DNA of 64,000 nucleotides from Aspidiotus rigidus (GCA_035079385.1 JAVHKY010000038.1:2356001-2420000), one strand, 5' to 3'; positions 46,972 through 57,220 are shown, numbered from the stretch's first letter. Notes: a model not told the origin generated them from the letters alone. A program made the numbers and translations.

Positions 46972-48511
46972 TTATGCTAAAACGATTGTGTGGGCCAAGT
47001 TGCGTAAATATTCCAATTCGTTGTCTTCAATGCTGTATTCATCAAATTCCAATACCACCTTGCGTATACGTTCCTGGAGGGAGAGCCACTTTCGACCTGG
47101 TGAATTTTTCACTCGTCTCCCCAGACTAAGCTCCGCTAAACAGACTTCCGTGTTGCTTTGTTCTTTTTGTATGTCCCCGAGAGCGCTGTATAGGTCGGGA
47201 TGATGTTTCCCTACGGTGACGCGGAAGCGGTTATGCCAACCTTCACTTACATTGTTTGTCTTGTGAAGGTTGGCAATAACCGCGTCATATTGGTTCCACT
47301 TGGCTGGTGCGTACCGCGGGTTGACCGGACGCCGTCTTCCCCGACGAAGAACACCTCGGACGTAGTACCTGTCGAAGTTCTCGTACAGTTTTTCCATTTC
47401 TGCCGGAGCGGAGGCAGCCAGTACTGGAAACAGGCGAGTACTTCCGCGGTTGGCACGTATGCTAACGCTGTCAACATTTTTGTGAATGTTCGTACTGTGT
47501 CATCGTCGGGGTCGTTGTACTGCTGCTGTAGGCCCAAGGACTGCACCTGGCGGTAAACCGCTTGGCATAGGTGGAAGAAACACCCAATTACAGTGACTCC
47601 AGGAAATACTCCCTCACACGCATTCATGATCGCGAGTTCAATGTCTGACATTATTCTTTCCGGGGCACACGCGTTAACATTGTACCTGGCAACCGCATCT
47701 TTCACAGCCTGCAACACCTTCGCGTATTCATCCTGACTTTTTCCCTCTAAGAGCGCGGTAGTGGTGTTGCTTCGCCGTCTACGTGTGTCCGCCTGCGTAC
47801 TCCAATTATTGTGAATAATTGCGTGAAGATGGTCGGGCTGACCTTGAAGGTCCCGACCACGAACCAGACGGGACTCTTGCACAGCATTTCTACATTTCTC
47901 CTCGTCGCAAACACTAGAATCCTTCCTTCGTCTGGGTCGTCGTCCGTATCCCAGTTGTCGAGCAGGAGGAAAGGTTCTTCTAACAATGTCTTTTGGAATC
48001 GCTCAGGGATGACATCTAGATCTTCTAAGGACTGCGGATTGGGGAGCAGATTTTTCCTGCGCTCGCGACGAATGGCTTTCCGTAAATTCTCTCTTTCTGG
48101 CATCTGGCTGAGTACACTAGGAGGCACATCAGCTAATGCATCGCGCACTAACTGCGCGGGTGGTTGTGCTGGGTTCGCTTCCGCTTGTTCTTTCAGGTTC
48201 TCTAGTACGACCTCCGCTTTGCATGCATCCTGATTGGGTGGGTGTGTATGTTTAGAAGTGGCTGGACCGGACACGACGACGATTGGAGCCAGATTGCTAG
48301 CAGGTACCATTGTAACAGCACGCGCTGTACATTCTCCGGCACGTACTTTTTGACAATCCCAGTACCTTTTGTTGCCTCGGGGACGAGAATGGACGTACAT
48401 GAACCCGTCAATAACTAATTTCTTACCAACCATTTTTGCCATTTTACTTCGGTCTTGAACTGTCGGCTGTGTACTACTGAGTGGTTCATGCAACGTACCA
48501 GTGCCTGCCAT
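46972..48511 (-). pseudogene. MULE transposase with N-terminal FLYWCH zinc finger
   Basis: The first frame (48511-47747) starts with a FLYWCH-type finger at about residues 28-90: KLVIDGFMYV, RYWDCQKVRAGECTARA and HTHPPN supply the W, C and H positions. The second frame (47882-47247) has the MULE catalytic region: LLEGKSQDEY, ERIMSDIELAIMNACEGVFP with the second conserved D, and the CFFHLCQ zinc-binding-like motif. The third frame (47397-46972) carries the C-terminal TNNVSEGWHNRF motif. The frames join only through two frame changes, near 47800 and 47330, so the copy as given would not make one protein unless these are sequence errors. FLYWCH binds DNA; the rest would cut and join ends. Confidence 0.85.
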
Positions 48512-48570
48512 GTATCACAATATTCATTACTAAGCAAACGCAAAAAAAAGAGAACTCGAGGGAATCGTTG

Positions 48571-48715
48571 TGTCGGGCGATTTGGCTTGTCGGGTAAGTG
48601 GATTCGGGTATGTTGGTGTCGGGTATTTCAGTGTCGGGGAAATCGGTGTCGGGTAAATCACTTGTCGGGTATTTGGCATGTCGGGCTATTCGATCCGGGT
48701 TTTTGACCCAGAACG
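48571..48715 (-). repeat. MULE terminal inverted repeat, right end
   Basis: Mirror of the left end with seven TGTCGGG motifs on the plus strand and one decayed motif (ATTCGGG near 48603). Confidence 0.85.
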
Positions 48716-48724
48716 GTTGGTCTA

Positions 48725-50470
48725 TCCCAGTTCGACGCTCCTTGTACGTAATCGTGATTCTGATGCTTATCGATGGACAGTGGAGGTTCCTCAGTGTCTT
48801 CCGAAGGACAAACGTTGTCTATATTTTCCGCCCACGACGAGTACCGTGCTTGAAACTACAGCTTTCAGAGGGCGTTTCTGTGAGATCACTATGAACTCGT
48901 CAGGTAATTCCCGTTTTCTATGCTTAACCACCTCCCTGCGATGTATTCTTGAGATCATCTTTTGCTTACCAGAAGTTGCATTGCAGAATTTACCTCTTGA
49001 GAATCGTGGTCTTATCTCGAGTGGACTCAATTTGTTGGCATCGTATTAATTAAATTGATTTCTCAGGATCCTAAACCATGGAACGAGTGTGTGTTTCGGT
49101 GAGTAGAACCTCGATAAAGACAAATTTCGGAGTAAAATGACGAACGAGAACGAAACTTATCGCGAAATTTCTAGCGAATCTTCGTTAATAATATTTTCTT
49201 TGGTTATACGAGTATTGCGAGCCCACGCGAGAAAATTTTTAAATACAAAGTACGTCAGACGTACGATAGCTGTACTTGTTTATACTTTTTAGTGCGGCAA
49301 ACATTTATGATGTGCATTTTTTTTTTTTTTTTTTTTTTGTTTACGAGCTGCCGCCAAAAGATTGAAATTAAAAAAGTTTTCTTCGTCAAGACGACGATGA
49401 CACGAAGGAGTAACGTTGCTCAAAATTTAACCTCGCACGATCGCCATTCACGGCAAATGACAGCTAAATTGAAAGTTGCACGGGTAGAAAAAGTACGAGA
49501 GGAGGAGGAGGAGGAGGAGGAAAAAATTCGATTTGGCTTCGTATATTCGGGAAAAATTTTTGTATACATTGTATAATACCGTTCGACGAAGGTAGAATTA
49601 CTCACTTCTCCCTTGTAATTATTGAAGTATACGTACATCAGCTATACGTGTCGTACTCGATAACGAACTCGTAAATGGCAATTTGAAAGACTAATCTTCT
49701 GTTCATCCCTAAAATGCACTCTTTCACCCCCGTTGCACACCACTCTCCGTTCTTCCTTGTCGTCCTCGTCGAAGTCGGAACATATAATACTTGAAAGTTC
49801 AACGTACAACGAAGTCTTTTCATGTCACGCCGTACTTTTTTCGTATATTTTCATTCGACACTGCGACATTTCTTGCACAGCTCGACAACGTCGGTACTTC
49901 CGACTCGGTTAGGAAAGCGATTTTCGGTTTCGAGTGTTCGACTGTTATGTACTCGTTTTACAGTATGTTATACGGGTACACATCTATGTGAGCAAAACAA
50001 TCAAACCGTTATGTAAGAGCACGGTGCAGAACTGTAATTACGGGTCATTTGAGATCGTCTGTCCGCCCTCGGCACATGTATACTGGCATTATTCTTTATT
50101 ATTGTCGTACTCGTTATTATTATTATGTTGTTGTTATTATTATTATTATTCAAATGAACCTTTTATATATACGAAAATGACGTGACACAAGAGCCCGTTT
50201 CAGTATTGACAGAAACAACAGGACGACGAATACGTAAACAGTATAATAATTTGAATTTGGTTAATACGCGAACTGACACCGCCGCAGCTGACAAATCACT
50301 TCTCTCGAAAGTTGAATTTTCCGCCGATAATCTGTTATTCTAGCAGCGTGCACACTCATATTGCACTTGGTCGAAGATTTGGAAATGCTCGCCACGCTAC
50401 AGCCGACCGGTTCGAGTTGAGACGCTGTATTTATGTCGAAGAAACTCTCGGGTATATCGGATCTCTCGGA
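48725..50470. other. Non-coding, no gene recognised
   Basis: Contains a T-run at about 49319-49338, a GAG-type microsatellite near 49500-49520 and an ATT-type microsatellite near 50110-50150. Confidence 0.45.
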
Positions 50471-50484
50471 AGTGAATAATATGC

Positions 50485-50975
50485 ACACATTTTAAATACT
50501 CGCTTGTTATGCAAATAAAATTATCATCTTTGTCGACAGATGAATTTTGCAAATTAGACACGAATCGCACGATTCTCTCCGCTAGATAGACGTTCGCGAA
50601 TAAATCGTTCATCACTCCCGAGTATGTGAAGCGAACTTGAATTATTTTGATTGTAGGGATGGTCGCAGGTCCGAGTTTTGATGTTACATTTTATGTTTTA
50701 AAATTTGGTATCTTCATCATCCTTGACCCGAACTAGGTTAGAAGGACTTTACAGGGAGAGTGTCCGGTCGTCTTTTGTAGGTTCTTTTTATGAATTTTAA
50801 ATATACTTATACACGTACAGTCTAAATACCCACTTGTTATGCAAATTAAATCATCTTTTTTTTTGACGGATGAAGTTCTACAAATTAGGAACGAATTCCG
50901 CGAGTTCGTATGCTAGATCAACGTGCAAATAAATTATTCATCATTTACGACGAAGTCTGAACCTTAATTATTTGT
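50485..50975. repeat. Diverged ~140-bp direct duplication
   Basis: Positions 50485-50635 and 50825-50975 align over 'cttgttatgcaaat', 'atcatctttt', 'caaattag' and 'aaat.attcatca'. Spacing is about 338 bp. Confidence 0.6.
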
Positions 50976-51339
50976 ACCGAGAAATTTGGATGAGATTTCC
51001 GGAAACATAGGCGACGTCGATTTGTGCTTCCGCTGAACTGGTATGTAGGAACAGCGCTACTGCAGGGATGAGACGATCGACCCTGAAAATGATATTTGGG
51101 CTATGAATATTGTATTTTTCGAATGTCGTATCTACAGCGGCGTTTCCGCTACTTGATTGGTTACTTTTTCGAGTTTCTGAAACAGCAGTGCGTTCTCGAT
51201 AACGTCCTGGAAAAGGGATGAACAACACACATATTGATAGTATCACTTACTGCTTCTTGAAGTGCTACCACGTATTCTTCCTGAATGTATGATGCATGCG
51301 ATCTTTCTGGTAGGCCTAATGTCCTTCGCTTTTCTTCGA

Positions 51340-51920
51340 GTGTTTATTCAGGGCAATCAGTTGGAAAAAATTTCTTAACTTGATCACCATCTTGTCAAGC
51401 TACAATGGCGCAGCCATCCGTTTCATCTGCTTAGCATAACAATACTGAAATCTGTGAATACCTGCTCATAAATTGCTCGCGTGAGCGTAAGAATGCGCTC
51501 GAGTAAAGGAGTTATTGATGATTATAATAAATGAAAAATTTATCGAAAGAATTATTTGTAAAATGAAACACTTAATCATATTATTCAATATTTTAATTAA
51601 TGAAGAAATAATAAATATAAATATGTATGTGGAATGCACGCATTCTTTTCGTCTTCTACTACTCGCAGGTTTCTTTCTGCATGTAGACCTTATTAGGTAT
51701 TTCGATAGTTATCTGGTAATCTTCTGAGAGCAGTCAGCTGACCTGCATTTCCTACAAAACTCTCGACTTTTTGTTTCGATTCAGTGCGTTTACACTGCAT
51801 CGACATGATTTGTCAAGATTTTACAATCTTACATGTATTTCGATAAGGATTCAAATTAATAATCAATTATTTGAATTAGCTCGTGTGTATTTACCATATA
51901 ATTATCAGTTTTCAAAGTGA
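51340..51920. repeat. Dispersed repeat copy, split by a solo LTR
   Basis: Positions 51340-51500 match 58722-58880 ('aaaaaatttctt', 'catccgttt', 'gtgaataccttg'-like), and 51850-51920 match 58884-58940 ('cagttttcaaagtgattctg'). The middle is an AT-rich stretch and the 206-bp LTR. Confidence 0.6.
51628..51833 (+). mobile_element. Solo LTR, 206 bp
   Basis: Begins TGTGGAATGCACGC, ends CAATCTTACA, flanked by TGTA at 51624-51627 and 51834-51837. Third copy of the family at 30397 and 36101. Confidence 0.65.
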
Positions 51921-52019
51921 TTCTGCTCGTGATTCCTCGTCCCTGTCACAAAGCTGATCTCACAAAAACTTTTTTTTTCGCGAATAGACCTGAACGAAGC
52001 AACCTTTATTTTTCGGGTA

Positions 52020-52745
52020 TTATTGTGTAGTCACCTTACTATCCAGTGTGCTTGACCATTTTTCTTTCCGAACATCCATAGCTGGTAGAATAATTCGTAT
52101 ATGTTTATTATGAAAGTACGATTCTAGTTGTTGTAGGATGAACAAGCAACAATGTTCAGAGGAAATGTTGACTATCAAAAACTTATAATCTACGCTACGT
52201 TTTAAACCATTGCGAGAGCGAGTGCTCGAAGGTATTCCAATTCGGCTCGTAAATGTCTTCGTCACTTCCCACTTTCTCGTCCTCCTCGAGTTCTTCACCT
52301 CGGCTATCGAATAAGAAAACCTTATCATCCACGAGGGTTTGTTGAAACTGAAGCGGTATGGCACTCAAATAAGCTTACGTCTTCTGGTTAGATGGCAAGT
52401 TGCGTATCGTTTTCTTTGATAATTCTTCATCTGGGAGCAGAGATAGAACCTCAGGTGGTATATTGATAACTTATTCCTCAGCAATCGTGCAGAGGGTTCA
52501 GCAAGACGTTGAATATTTGTAACGCGCCTACCTCCTCCTGGTTTTGAGGGTACAAACGAGATGACTCAACTGGTCCTTTCAAAACGATCAGCGGTTGGTC
52601 ATGGTTGTGTTCGGTAGTGATTGCACGGGCGGTACATTCCTTCGCCCTCACTTATTGCAGTCCTCGTGCTTATTGATTGTTATTGCACACCGTGGTTACC
52701 GACATTAAATGTACCCGTCTAGTAACAATTTGTCTCTCTCCATTA
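52020..52745 (-). pseudogene. Old MULE relic with FLYWCH domain
   Basis: The minus strand at about 52745-52570 reads MERDKLLLDGYI, then CTARAITTEHNHDQP, the same domain order as the FLYWCH finger of the complete MULE at 46.8-48.5 kb. At 52360-52250 a frame reads FQQTLVDDKVFLFDS and SDEDIYEPNWNTFEHS, matching the linker before the catalytic region (compare FQKTLLEEPFLLLDN in the intact copy). Many stops and no termini remain; clearly older and from a different MULE lineage. Confidence 0.6.
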
Positions 52746-52835
52746 TAGGCTACATTGTACGAAACAAATTGCAGCATAATAAGTACAGTAAAACCTCCAT
52801 ACAGCGGACATCGACGGGACCAAAAGAATTGTCCG

Positions 52836-53708
52836 CTATAGGGGAGTGTCGTTGTAATTTTCGGGGTAACCCACTAAATGCTTAGTTGCATGGAAGCCTG
52901 CGGGTATCAAGGGAACGTTGGGTATTCCACGTCCAGCTTGTGCCATCAGTACATCACCTACAACTCCTAATGTTGGGATTTCCTCGAATAGTGCATGGTT
53001 GGCAGCAGTGAGTGCGTCAGCGTGATATCCAGTACGTCCATTCACAGCCATCACCGGTAAAGTATGGTCCTGTAGTAATAACGGTTTTCCCCTCCTGTCG
53101 ATTACGTTACCTACGGATCGTAAGTACGTATGTATCGGCTCAGGGATTGCGTAATCTTTACCTTTGAATAAACTAAGGAAATCTTCTTCTACTAACGTCA
53201 AATCGTGCTGTTGGTTTGTCTTTTTAATGTGCAGGAGTCGAGCCCAGAGTAATGCGTCTGCGTAATAGACCATCATATCCCGGTTGATTAAGGCGTTGAA
53301 CCGTGGCTGATCAACCTGCATTTCGCGATAGACTTCCCTAACTATTGTTGGTAGTCGTGCGAAGTTTGGCGTGAATGTGGTAGCTTTCTCTAATTCAATG
53401 ACGTTTACATTTGCTCCGAAGATGGATTCCGCCCATATGTCGTCGTTTCGCTGCTTGGTTGGATTAGCATCGTTTTCGGCGACTCGGGTTGGCGGCGCGA
53501 GTTTTGCTTGCGCTGCACCTTCTCTTCGTCTTTGCATATGAACGTCTTTAGATTCTAGCTCCTCTGCCCAGTTACCTTTCGTCTTATTCCCGCGTGTAGC
53601 GAGTGCCTCTAGTCCTTTTTCGTAGTCAAATTTTTCAATCTTGCCGCGATATCTCAGTTTCTTGGCAAGTTTCCGTTTCTCCTCCTCGGTAACGTTTTTG
53701 TTATCCAT
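52836..53708 (-). CDS. Intact 290-codon frame, unidentified (possible virus-derived structural protein)
   Basis: Starts MDNKNVTEEEKRKLAKKLRY and has a charged, lysine-rich first 80 residues. It then has a compact region with LPTIVREVYREMQVDQP, YYADALLWARLLHIKK, AIPEPIHTYLRSVGNV and a small-residue-rich segment GVVGDVLMAQAGRG, up to the stop next to the Tigger end. No signal peptide or membrane segment is seen. An intact frame of this length is exceptional in this decayed region. The arrangement of a basic arm plus globular helical part recalls capsid or nucleoprotein genes of insect-infecting viruses integrated in host genomes, but that is an impression without a motif to prove it. A host-gene or transposon origin is possible. 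Confidence 0.5.
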   Translation of the reverse strand: MDNKNVTEEEKRKLAKKLRYRGKIEKFDYEKGLEALATRGNKTKGNWAEELESKDVHMQRRREGAAQAKLAPPTRVAENDANPTKQRNDDIWAESIFGANVNVIELEKATTFTPNFARLPTIVREVYREMQVDQPRFNALINRDMMVYYADALLWARLLHIKKTNQQHDLTLVEEDFLSLFKGKDYAIPEPIHTYLRSVGNVIDRRGKPLLLQDHTLPVMAVNGRTGYHADALTAANHALFEEIPTLGVVGDVLMAQAGRGIPNVPLIPAGFHATKHLVGYPENYNDTPL

Positions 53709-53714
53709 CTTAAC

Positions 53715-54045
53715 ACAGGTGTGGTTTTAGTTTTCAGCATCCACAATTTGAGTGTCAAGTGTCTAACACGTTTTGTTTTCGAGATAAATTATTTAACCAC
53801 TGTCCCAATTATACCGTGAGAGAGGTGAAAATAAGAAAATGTCAGTTGTAGAGAATTTTGAAAAAATTACTTTATTTAACTGAAAAAAGGACATGATGCC
53901 TACAAACATAGTACACTACATAGAACAACTGTACTTTGTTGAAAAAAATTGGAAATTTTCGTTTGCTGTATTTTTTTCTGTAGTGATTGTTTCTCGTAAT
54001 TCACGCGGAGTTGATTCAAACACATGGCCAGCAAGTAACATTAAA
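53715..54045. other. Spacer with poly-A signal for the upstream frame
   Basis: AATAAA on the minus strand at about 53871-53876 lies some 180 bases after the stop at 54054. Otherwise non-coding. Confidence 0.4.
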
Positions 54046-54053
54046 TTTTGAAC

Positions 54054-54878
54054 TTATTCGATAGCCGTGGCCAATGTTGGTACAGTTCCAGTCGAGTCTG
54101 AATTTTCTTCTGCAGTTTCATCATCGCTCACTCCTTCGTCACCTGAGTCTGGAGGTACAAATTTGAGGATATCATCATCACTTTCTTCTGTGCATAATTC
54201 GCTGTCGATAGATTCGTAGTCGCTATCATCACATTTCATATGCTCCGGTAATTTTTCAATCAGATCATTATTAGAGAGAGGCAGACTATCTCCTCACTAT
54301 CTTCGGTCGTATGTTCAGACTCGAAATTGGAGCCCGTTCTGGAGAAGCATTTTGCAACGCATGACCTTTCAATTTGTTTCAAAACCGTCACTACCCATAG
54401 TATAGCATCTAGCACAGTAATCTTCCTTAGCAAGTTCATCTGCCGACTCGCATGTATCAACTAGAGTAAGCGACGATAACGAACTTTGAAATTTTGAATT
54501 ATTCCCTGGTCGAGGGGTTGAGCGTGCGACGTTGTGTTTGGAGAGAGGTACATAGTCCCCAATCTTAAACACACCAAAATTGCGTTGCAAATTTGTAACA
54601 TGGTCGCCCCGGATGTAGAGGGCGAACACATTATAAGTTAATTCACTTTTAGAGACGTTTGGCGAGCCAAACATCTCCTTGGCCGAAGGCCACGTCAAGA
54701 ACTCCTCATCCGGATTTGGATCAGGAGTTGGTGCAGTTCCACTTTGATCGCTGGGCGCAACATCTCTTTCAACCACTACCGTACTCTGCGTCTCCGTGAC
54801 TTCATTTTCGGACTCAAATAACTGCCTTTTCGCTTGGCTAATATTGTTTTTAGCGTAGAGCTTCGCACGAGAACTCAT
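54054..54878 (-). pseudogene. Acidic protein frame, unidentified, broken
   Basis: The first frame (54878-54369, 169 codons) begins MSSRAKLYAKNNISQAKRQL, has a proline/acid-rich linker (TPDPNPDEEFLTWPSAKEM) and ends in a C-x-x-C-containing segment. A stop is followed in another frame by a short stretch, and by a very acidic tail at 54239-54054 (MKCDDSDYESIDSE ... EESDDDILKF). The pieces may be one gene with frame breaks. Together with the 290-codon frame downstream on the same strand it may form a two-gene unit. Two E2F-like sites lie 90 and 170 bp upstream of the start. No family recognised. Confidence 0.35.
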
Positions 54879-54966
54879 AGTTCAATAACGAATGAAAAAC
54901 GAATGAAAAACAACAGAATGCGAAATGAAATCTCACTTTAAATCGAGTAACGAGAGCATGAACGGA

Positions 54967-54980
54967 TTTTCGCGCCAAAA
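54967..54980. promoter_or_regulatory. E2F-like site 1
   Basis: TTTTCGCGCCAAAA contains TTTCGCGCCAAA, a full palindromic E2F/DP consensus. It is 89 bp upstream of the start at 54878 (minus strand). Confidence 0.45.
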
Positions 54981-55048
54981 TAAGCATTCACAACTGATAA
55001 GACACTAAGGACGGCACTCATGAGGAGAACACTCACGTCCTGGCGAAA

Positions 55049-55062
55049 TTTTCGCGCCAAAA
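55049..55062. promoter_or_regulatory. E2F-like site 2
   Basis: Identical 14 bases, 82 bp from the first copy, within an imperfect ~82-bp tandem duplication that ends in 'aggagaacactca'. Confidence 0.45.
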
Positions 55063-55088
55063 TGGATGTGAACAGCTGATACGAAACT

Positions 55089-55302
55089 AAGGATAGCACT
55101 CCTAAGGAGAACACTCAGGTCCTTATATGCTTACATTCCTTGTATGCTTGTATGCCCGGACAAAAATTGAATAAAGAATAGGGTTCCATTGTTAAAACGT
55201 ACTGACGGTTTATTCTTTATTCAATTTTTGTCCGGGCATACAAGCATACAAGGAATGCAAGCATATAAGGACCTGAGTGTTCTCCTCATGAGTGTTGTCC
55301 TT
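55089..55302. repeat. Long palindrome with 92-bp arms
   Basis: Left arm 55089-55180 and right arm 55211-55302 are reverse complements with about six mismatches, all but about one in the outer 30 bases, around a 30-base loop. AATAAA-type sequences face the loop on both sides. The left arm overlaps the end of the tandem duplication with the E2F-like sites. It could be the hairpin end of an inserted element or a transposition by-product. Confidence 0.85.
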
Positions 55303-55339
55303 AGGACTATTATACTTAACCTCACGCTCAAGATGAAGG

Positions 55340-55517
55340 AAGAGGAAGGTGTTAGGGATGATGGAAAACGGGGGCGAGGGGGGAGGCGCCGGGATGGGGA
55401 GGGGAGGGGGCGAGGGGGGAGGAGGTGCTCAACATTAACTCAACTACCTACTTTAGTCGACTTTCCAGAATCAAGGTAGGGGAGAAGGGGGGGAGGAGGA
55501 ACTCAAAATTAACTTAA
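55340..55517. repeat. G-rich low-complexity block and 73-bp direct repeat
   Basis: Runs such as 'gggggcgagggggg' have G-quadruplex potential. The block 'attaactcaactacctac..tagtcgactttcc' near 55436 recurs near 55509 with spacing of about 73 bp. Confidence 0.7.
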
Positions 55518-55837
55518 GTGCCTACCTTAGTCGACTTTCCATAATCGACAAGAAGGGGGGGGGGAGGGGGGGGCGCCATTTCAGCAACAAAACAATGCTT
55601 CCAAAAACTGATGATTTGTTACAGTAGTCGTGGCGTCGCGCCCTGCGCGACGACGACCTCGGGTTCGGGGGGGGGGGGGCTCCCCCCCCCCGAACCCGGG
55701 TACACAAAATAGACATTACAATGAGAATGAGAATTCGAGAAGAAAGATAACCTGTATACAGTTGCGCATTCTGTGTTTTAAATGGCGCCCCCCCTCCCCC
55801 TCTTGTTGGTTTCGCGGAAGTCGACTAAGGTAGGCAC
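55518..55837. mobile_element. 320-bp MITE with G-tract arms and nested hairpins
   Basis: Ends GTGCCTACCTTAGTCGACTT and its inverted copy (55816-55837). Inside, a G-rich arm ending GGCGCCATTT (55548-55581) is mirrored by AAATGGCGCC plus C runs (55779-55805). At the centre, CGTCGCGC pairs with GCGCGACG (55634-55652), and CGGGTTC plus a G13 run (55660-55679) pairs with a C10 run plus GAACCCG (55682-55698). Fold-back layout with no gene. Confidence 0.75.
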
Positions 55838-56418
55838 TGAGGTCGACTTTGAGCTTTTTAATTATTCGATCGAGAAGAAATTAATGGCAGAAGGTCAGAG
55901 GGGTGTATCGAGGCCGTCCCGCAGGAAATTAGACCGACGAAATAGTTGAGAAGAATTTTCGTTTCAGAAGCAGAGTAAGTCTGATATATCAATGTTGATT
56001 ATATTGAATTATACCTTGGTTTGGACTTGAAAATTGTGAAAAAAATTCGAAACATTTTTTTGCACTCTATTCGCTTGCTGGACTGTTTGGAATAATTATT
56101 CTACACTTGCTCCAGAAATCTGAGCTGCCTACCCCCTCTACTGACCGAATACTCCACTTGAGTGTCAACGTTAGTTCGATTCCACGGAGGTCGACTAAGG
56201 TAGGCACTGAGGTCGACTTTGAGCTTTCTAATTATTCGATCGAGAAGAAATTAATGGCAGAAGGTCAGGGGGGTGTATCGAGGCCGTCCCGCAGGAAATT
56301 AGACCGACGAAATAGTTGAGAAGAATTTTCGTTTCAGAAGCAGAGTAAGTCTGATATATCAATGTTGATTATATTGAATTATACCTTGGTTTGGACTTGA
56401 AAATTGTGAAAAAAATTT
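55816..56418. repeat. 233-bp direct duplication
   Basis: 55816-56048 and 56186-56418 are about 98-99% alike by eye, spacing 370 bp. Each contains a short open stretch with TEVDFELSNYSIEKKLMAEG and a donor-like GTAAGT (55975 and 56345). The right TIR of the 320-bp MITE is the first 22 bases of the first copy. The duplication lies within the Tigger gene. Confidence 0.8.
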
Positions 56419-57220
56419 CGGCGTTGTTTTCTCATTCTTTTATCAAAAGCATTTAACCTAGTCGTCATAATCATTGCCTTCCGATTTGATTCTCAAACTA
56501 AATTGAGATTCTTTACATCAAAATTTTTGAAACAACGGGGTTTCCTTGCTTTCCCGATAATTCAGGGTTCTTCAAATTCCCCGCACATATTCACACATAA
56601 CATCACAGTCAATCGCTCCTTACTCTTCTTTCCAGAGGAACATTTTTCTCCTTTCAAACATAAAGTTTTGTTCGGGAGTACTCGAAAGAATAGGCCGATC
56701 TTGTCGTCAAGATTGAAAATATTTTGCGGTTCGTAGGAAGAAGAACATAACGACTGAACCTTCTCGAACCATTTAGAAACTGTGTCGAGATTGGTGTCGT
56801 TGCTTTCACCGCTGAGGGTCTTGAATGAAATGCTGTAACGTTGACGAAACTTTTCAAGCCAGCCATTAGATGCCTTAGAATCTGTAATTTTCAGATGCTC
56901 GCTCACCGTTCTTACCTTTTCTTACAGGATTAGGACCACTGACGGGTATATTTTTAGCACGTACGGAACAGAACCATTGGTACACTGTCTCATTGCTCGC
57001 AAGAGTAGATGTTTTTCTTATCTTCACTATTTTTCTGTCTTCATTGCCATTTGCAGGATTTCTTCGGCATTCTTGATTATTTCGGCAACCTGTGTCTTTC
57101 CAACACCAAATTTATTCTTCACTCTTTCTGTAAGCGCCCTTAACTCAACTTTCCTCGTCATAAATATTCAAAATTTCAATTTTTTCTGCCAGAGATAAAA
57201 ATTTCCTTTTAGAGCTCATT
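56410..57220 (-). pseudogene. Tigger/pogo transposase, N-terminal and central part
   Basis: From 57220 the minus strand reads MSSKRKFLSLAEKIEILNIY, the first helix-turn-helix of CENP-B-like DNA-binding regions. After frame breaks it reads NGWLEKFRQRYSISFKTLSG (second helix-turn-helix), YEPQNIFNLDDKIGLFFR (start of the DDE region, where family members have N-x-D-E-T-G), KTLCLKGEKCSSGKKSKERL and LCVNMCGEFEEP. After a stop, KARKPRCFKNF and NAFDKRMRKQRR follow. In NLDDKIG the usual E-T is replaced. The rest of the DDE domain is lost at the 233-bp duplication, so the gene is dead. Confidence 0.8.

Larger units (their letters stand above)
46803..48715 (-). mobile_element. Complete MULE (Mutator-like) DNA transposon, 1913 bp
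   Basis: Bounded by an exact 9-bp target duplication, GTTGGTCTA at 46794-46802 and 48716-48724, a length typical of Mutator-like elements. Both ends begin with TTCTGGGTCAAAAACCCG (after two less similar bases) and remain inverted copies of each other for about 130 bp. The single gene runs on the minus strand. Near-identical ends and an exact target duplication suggest recent insertion. Confidence 0.9.

Noticed and set aside
55345..55479. Arginine/glycine-rich frame as an RGG protein
   Set aside because: It is the translation of a G-rich low-complexity block.
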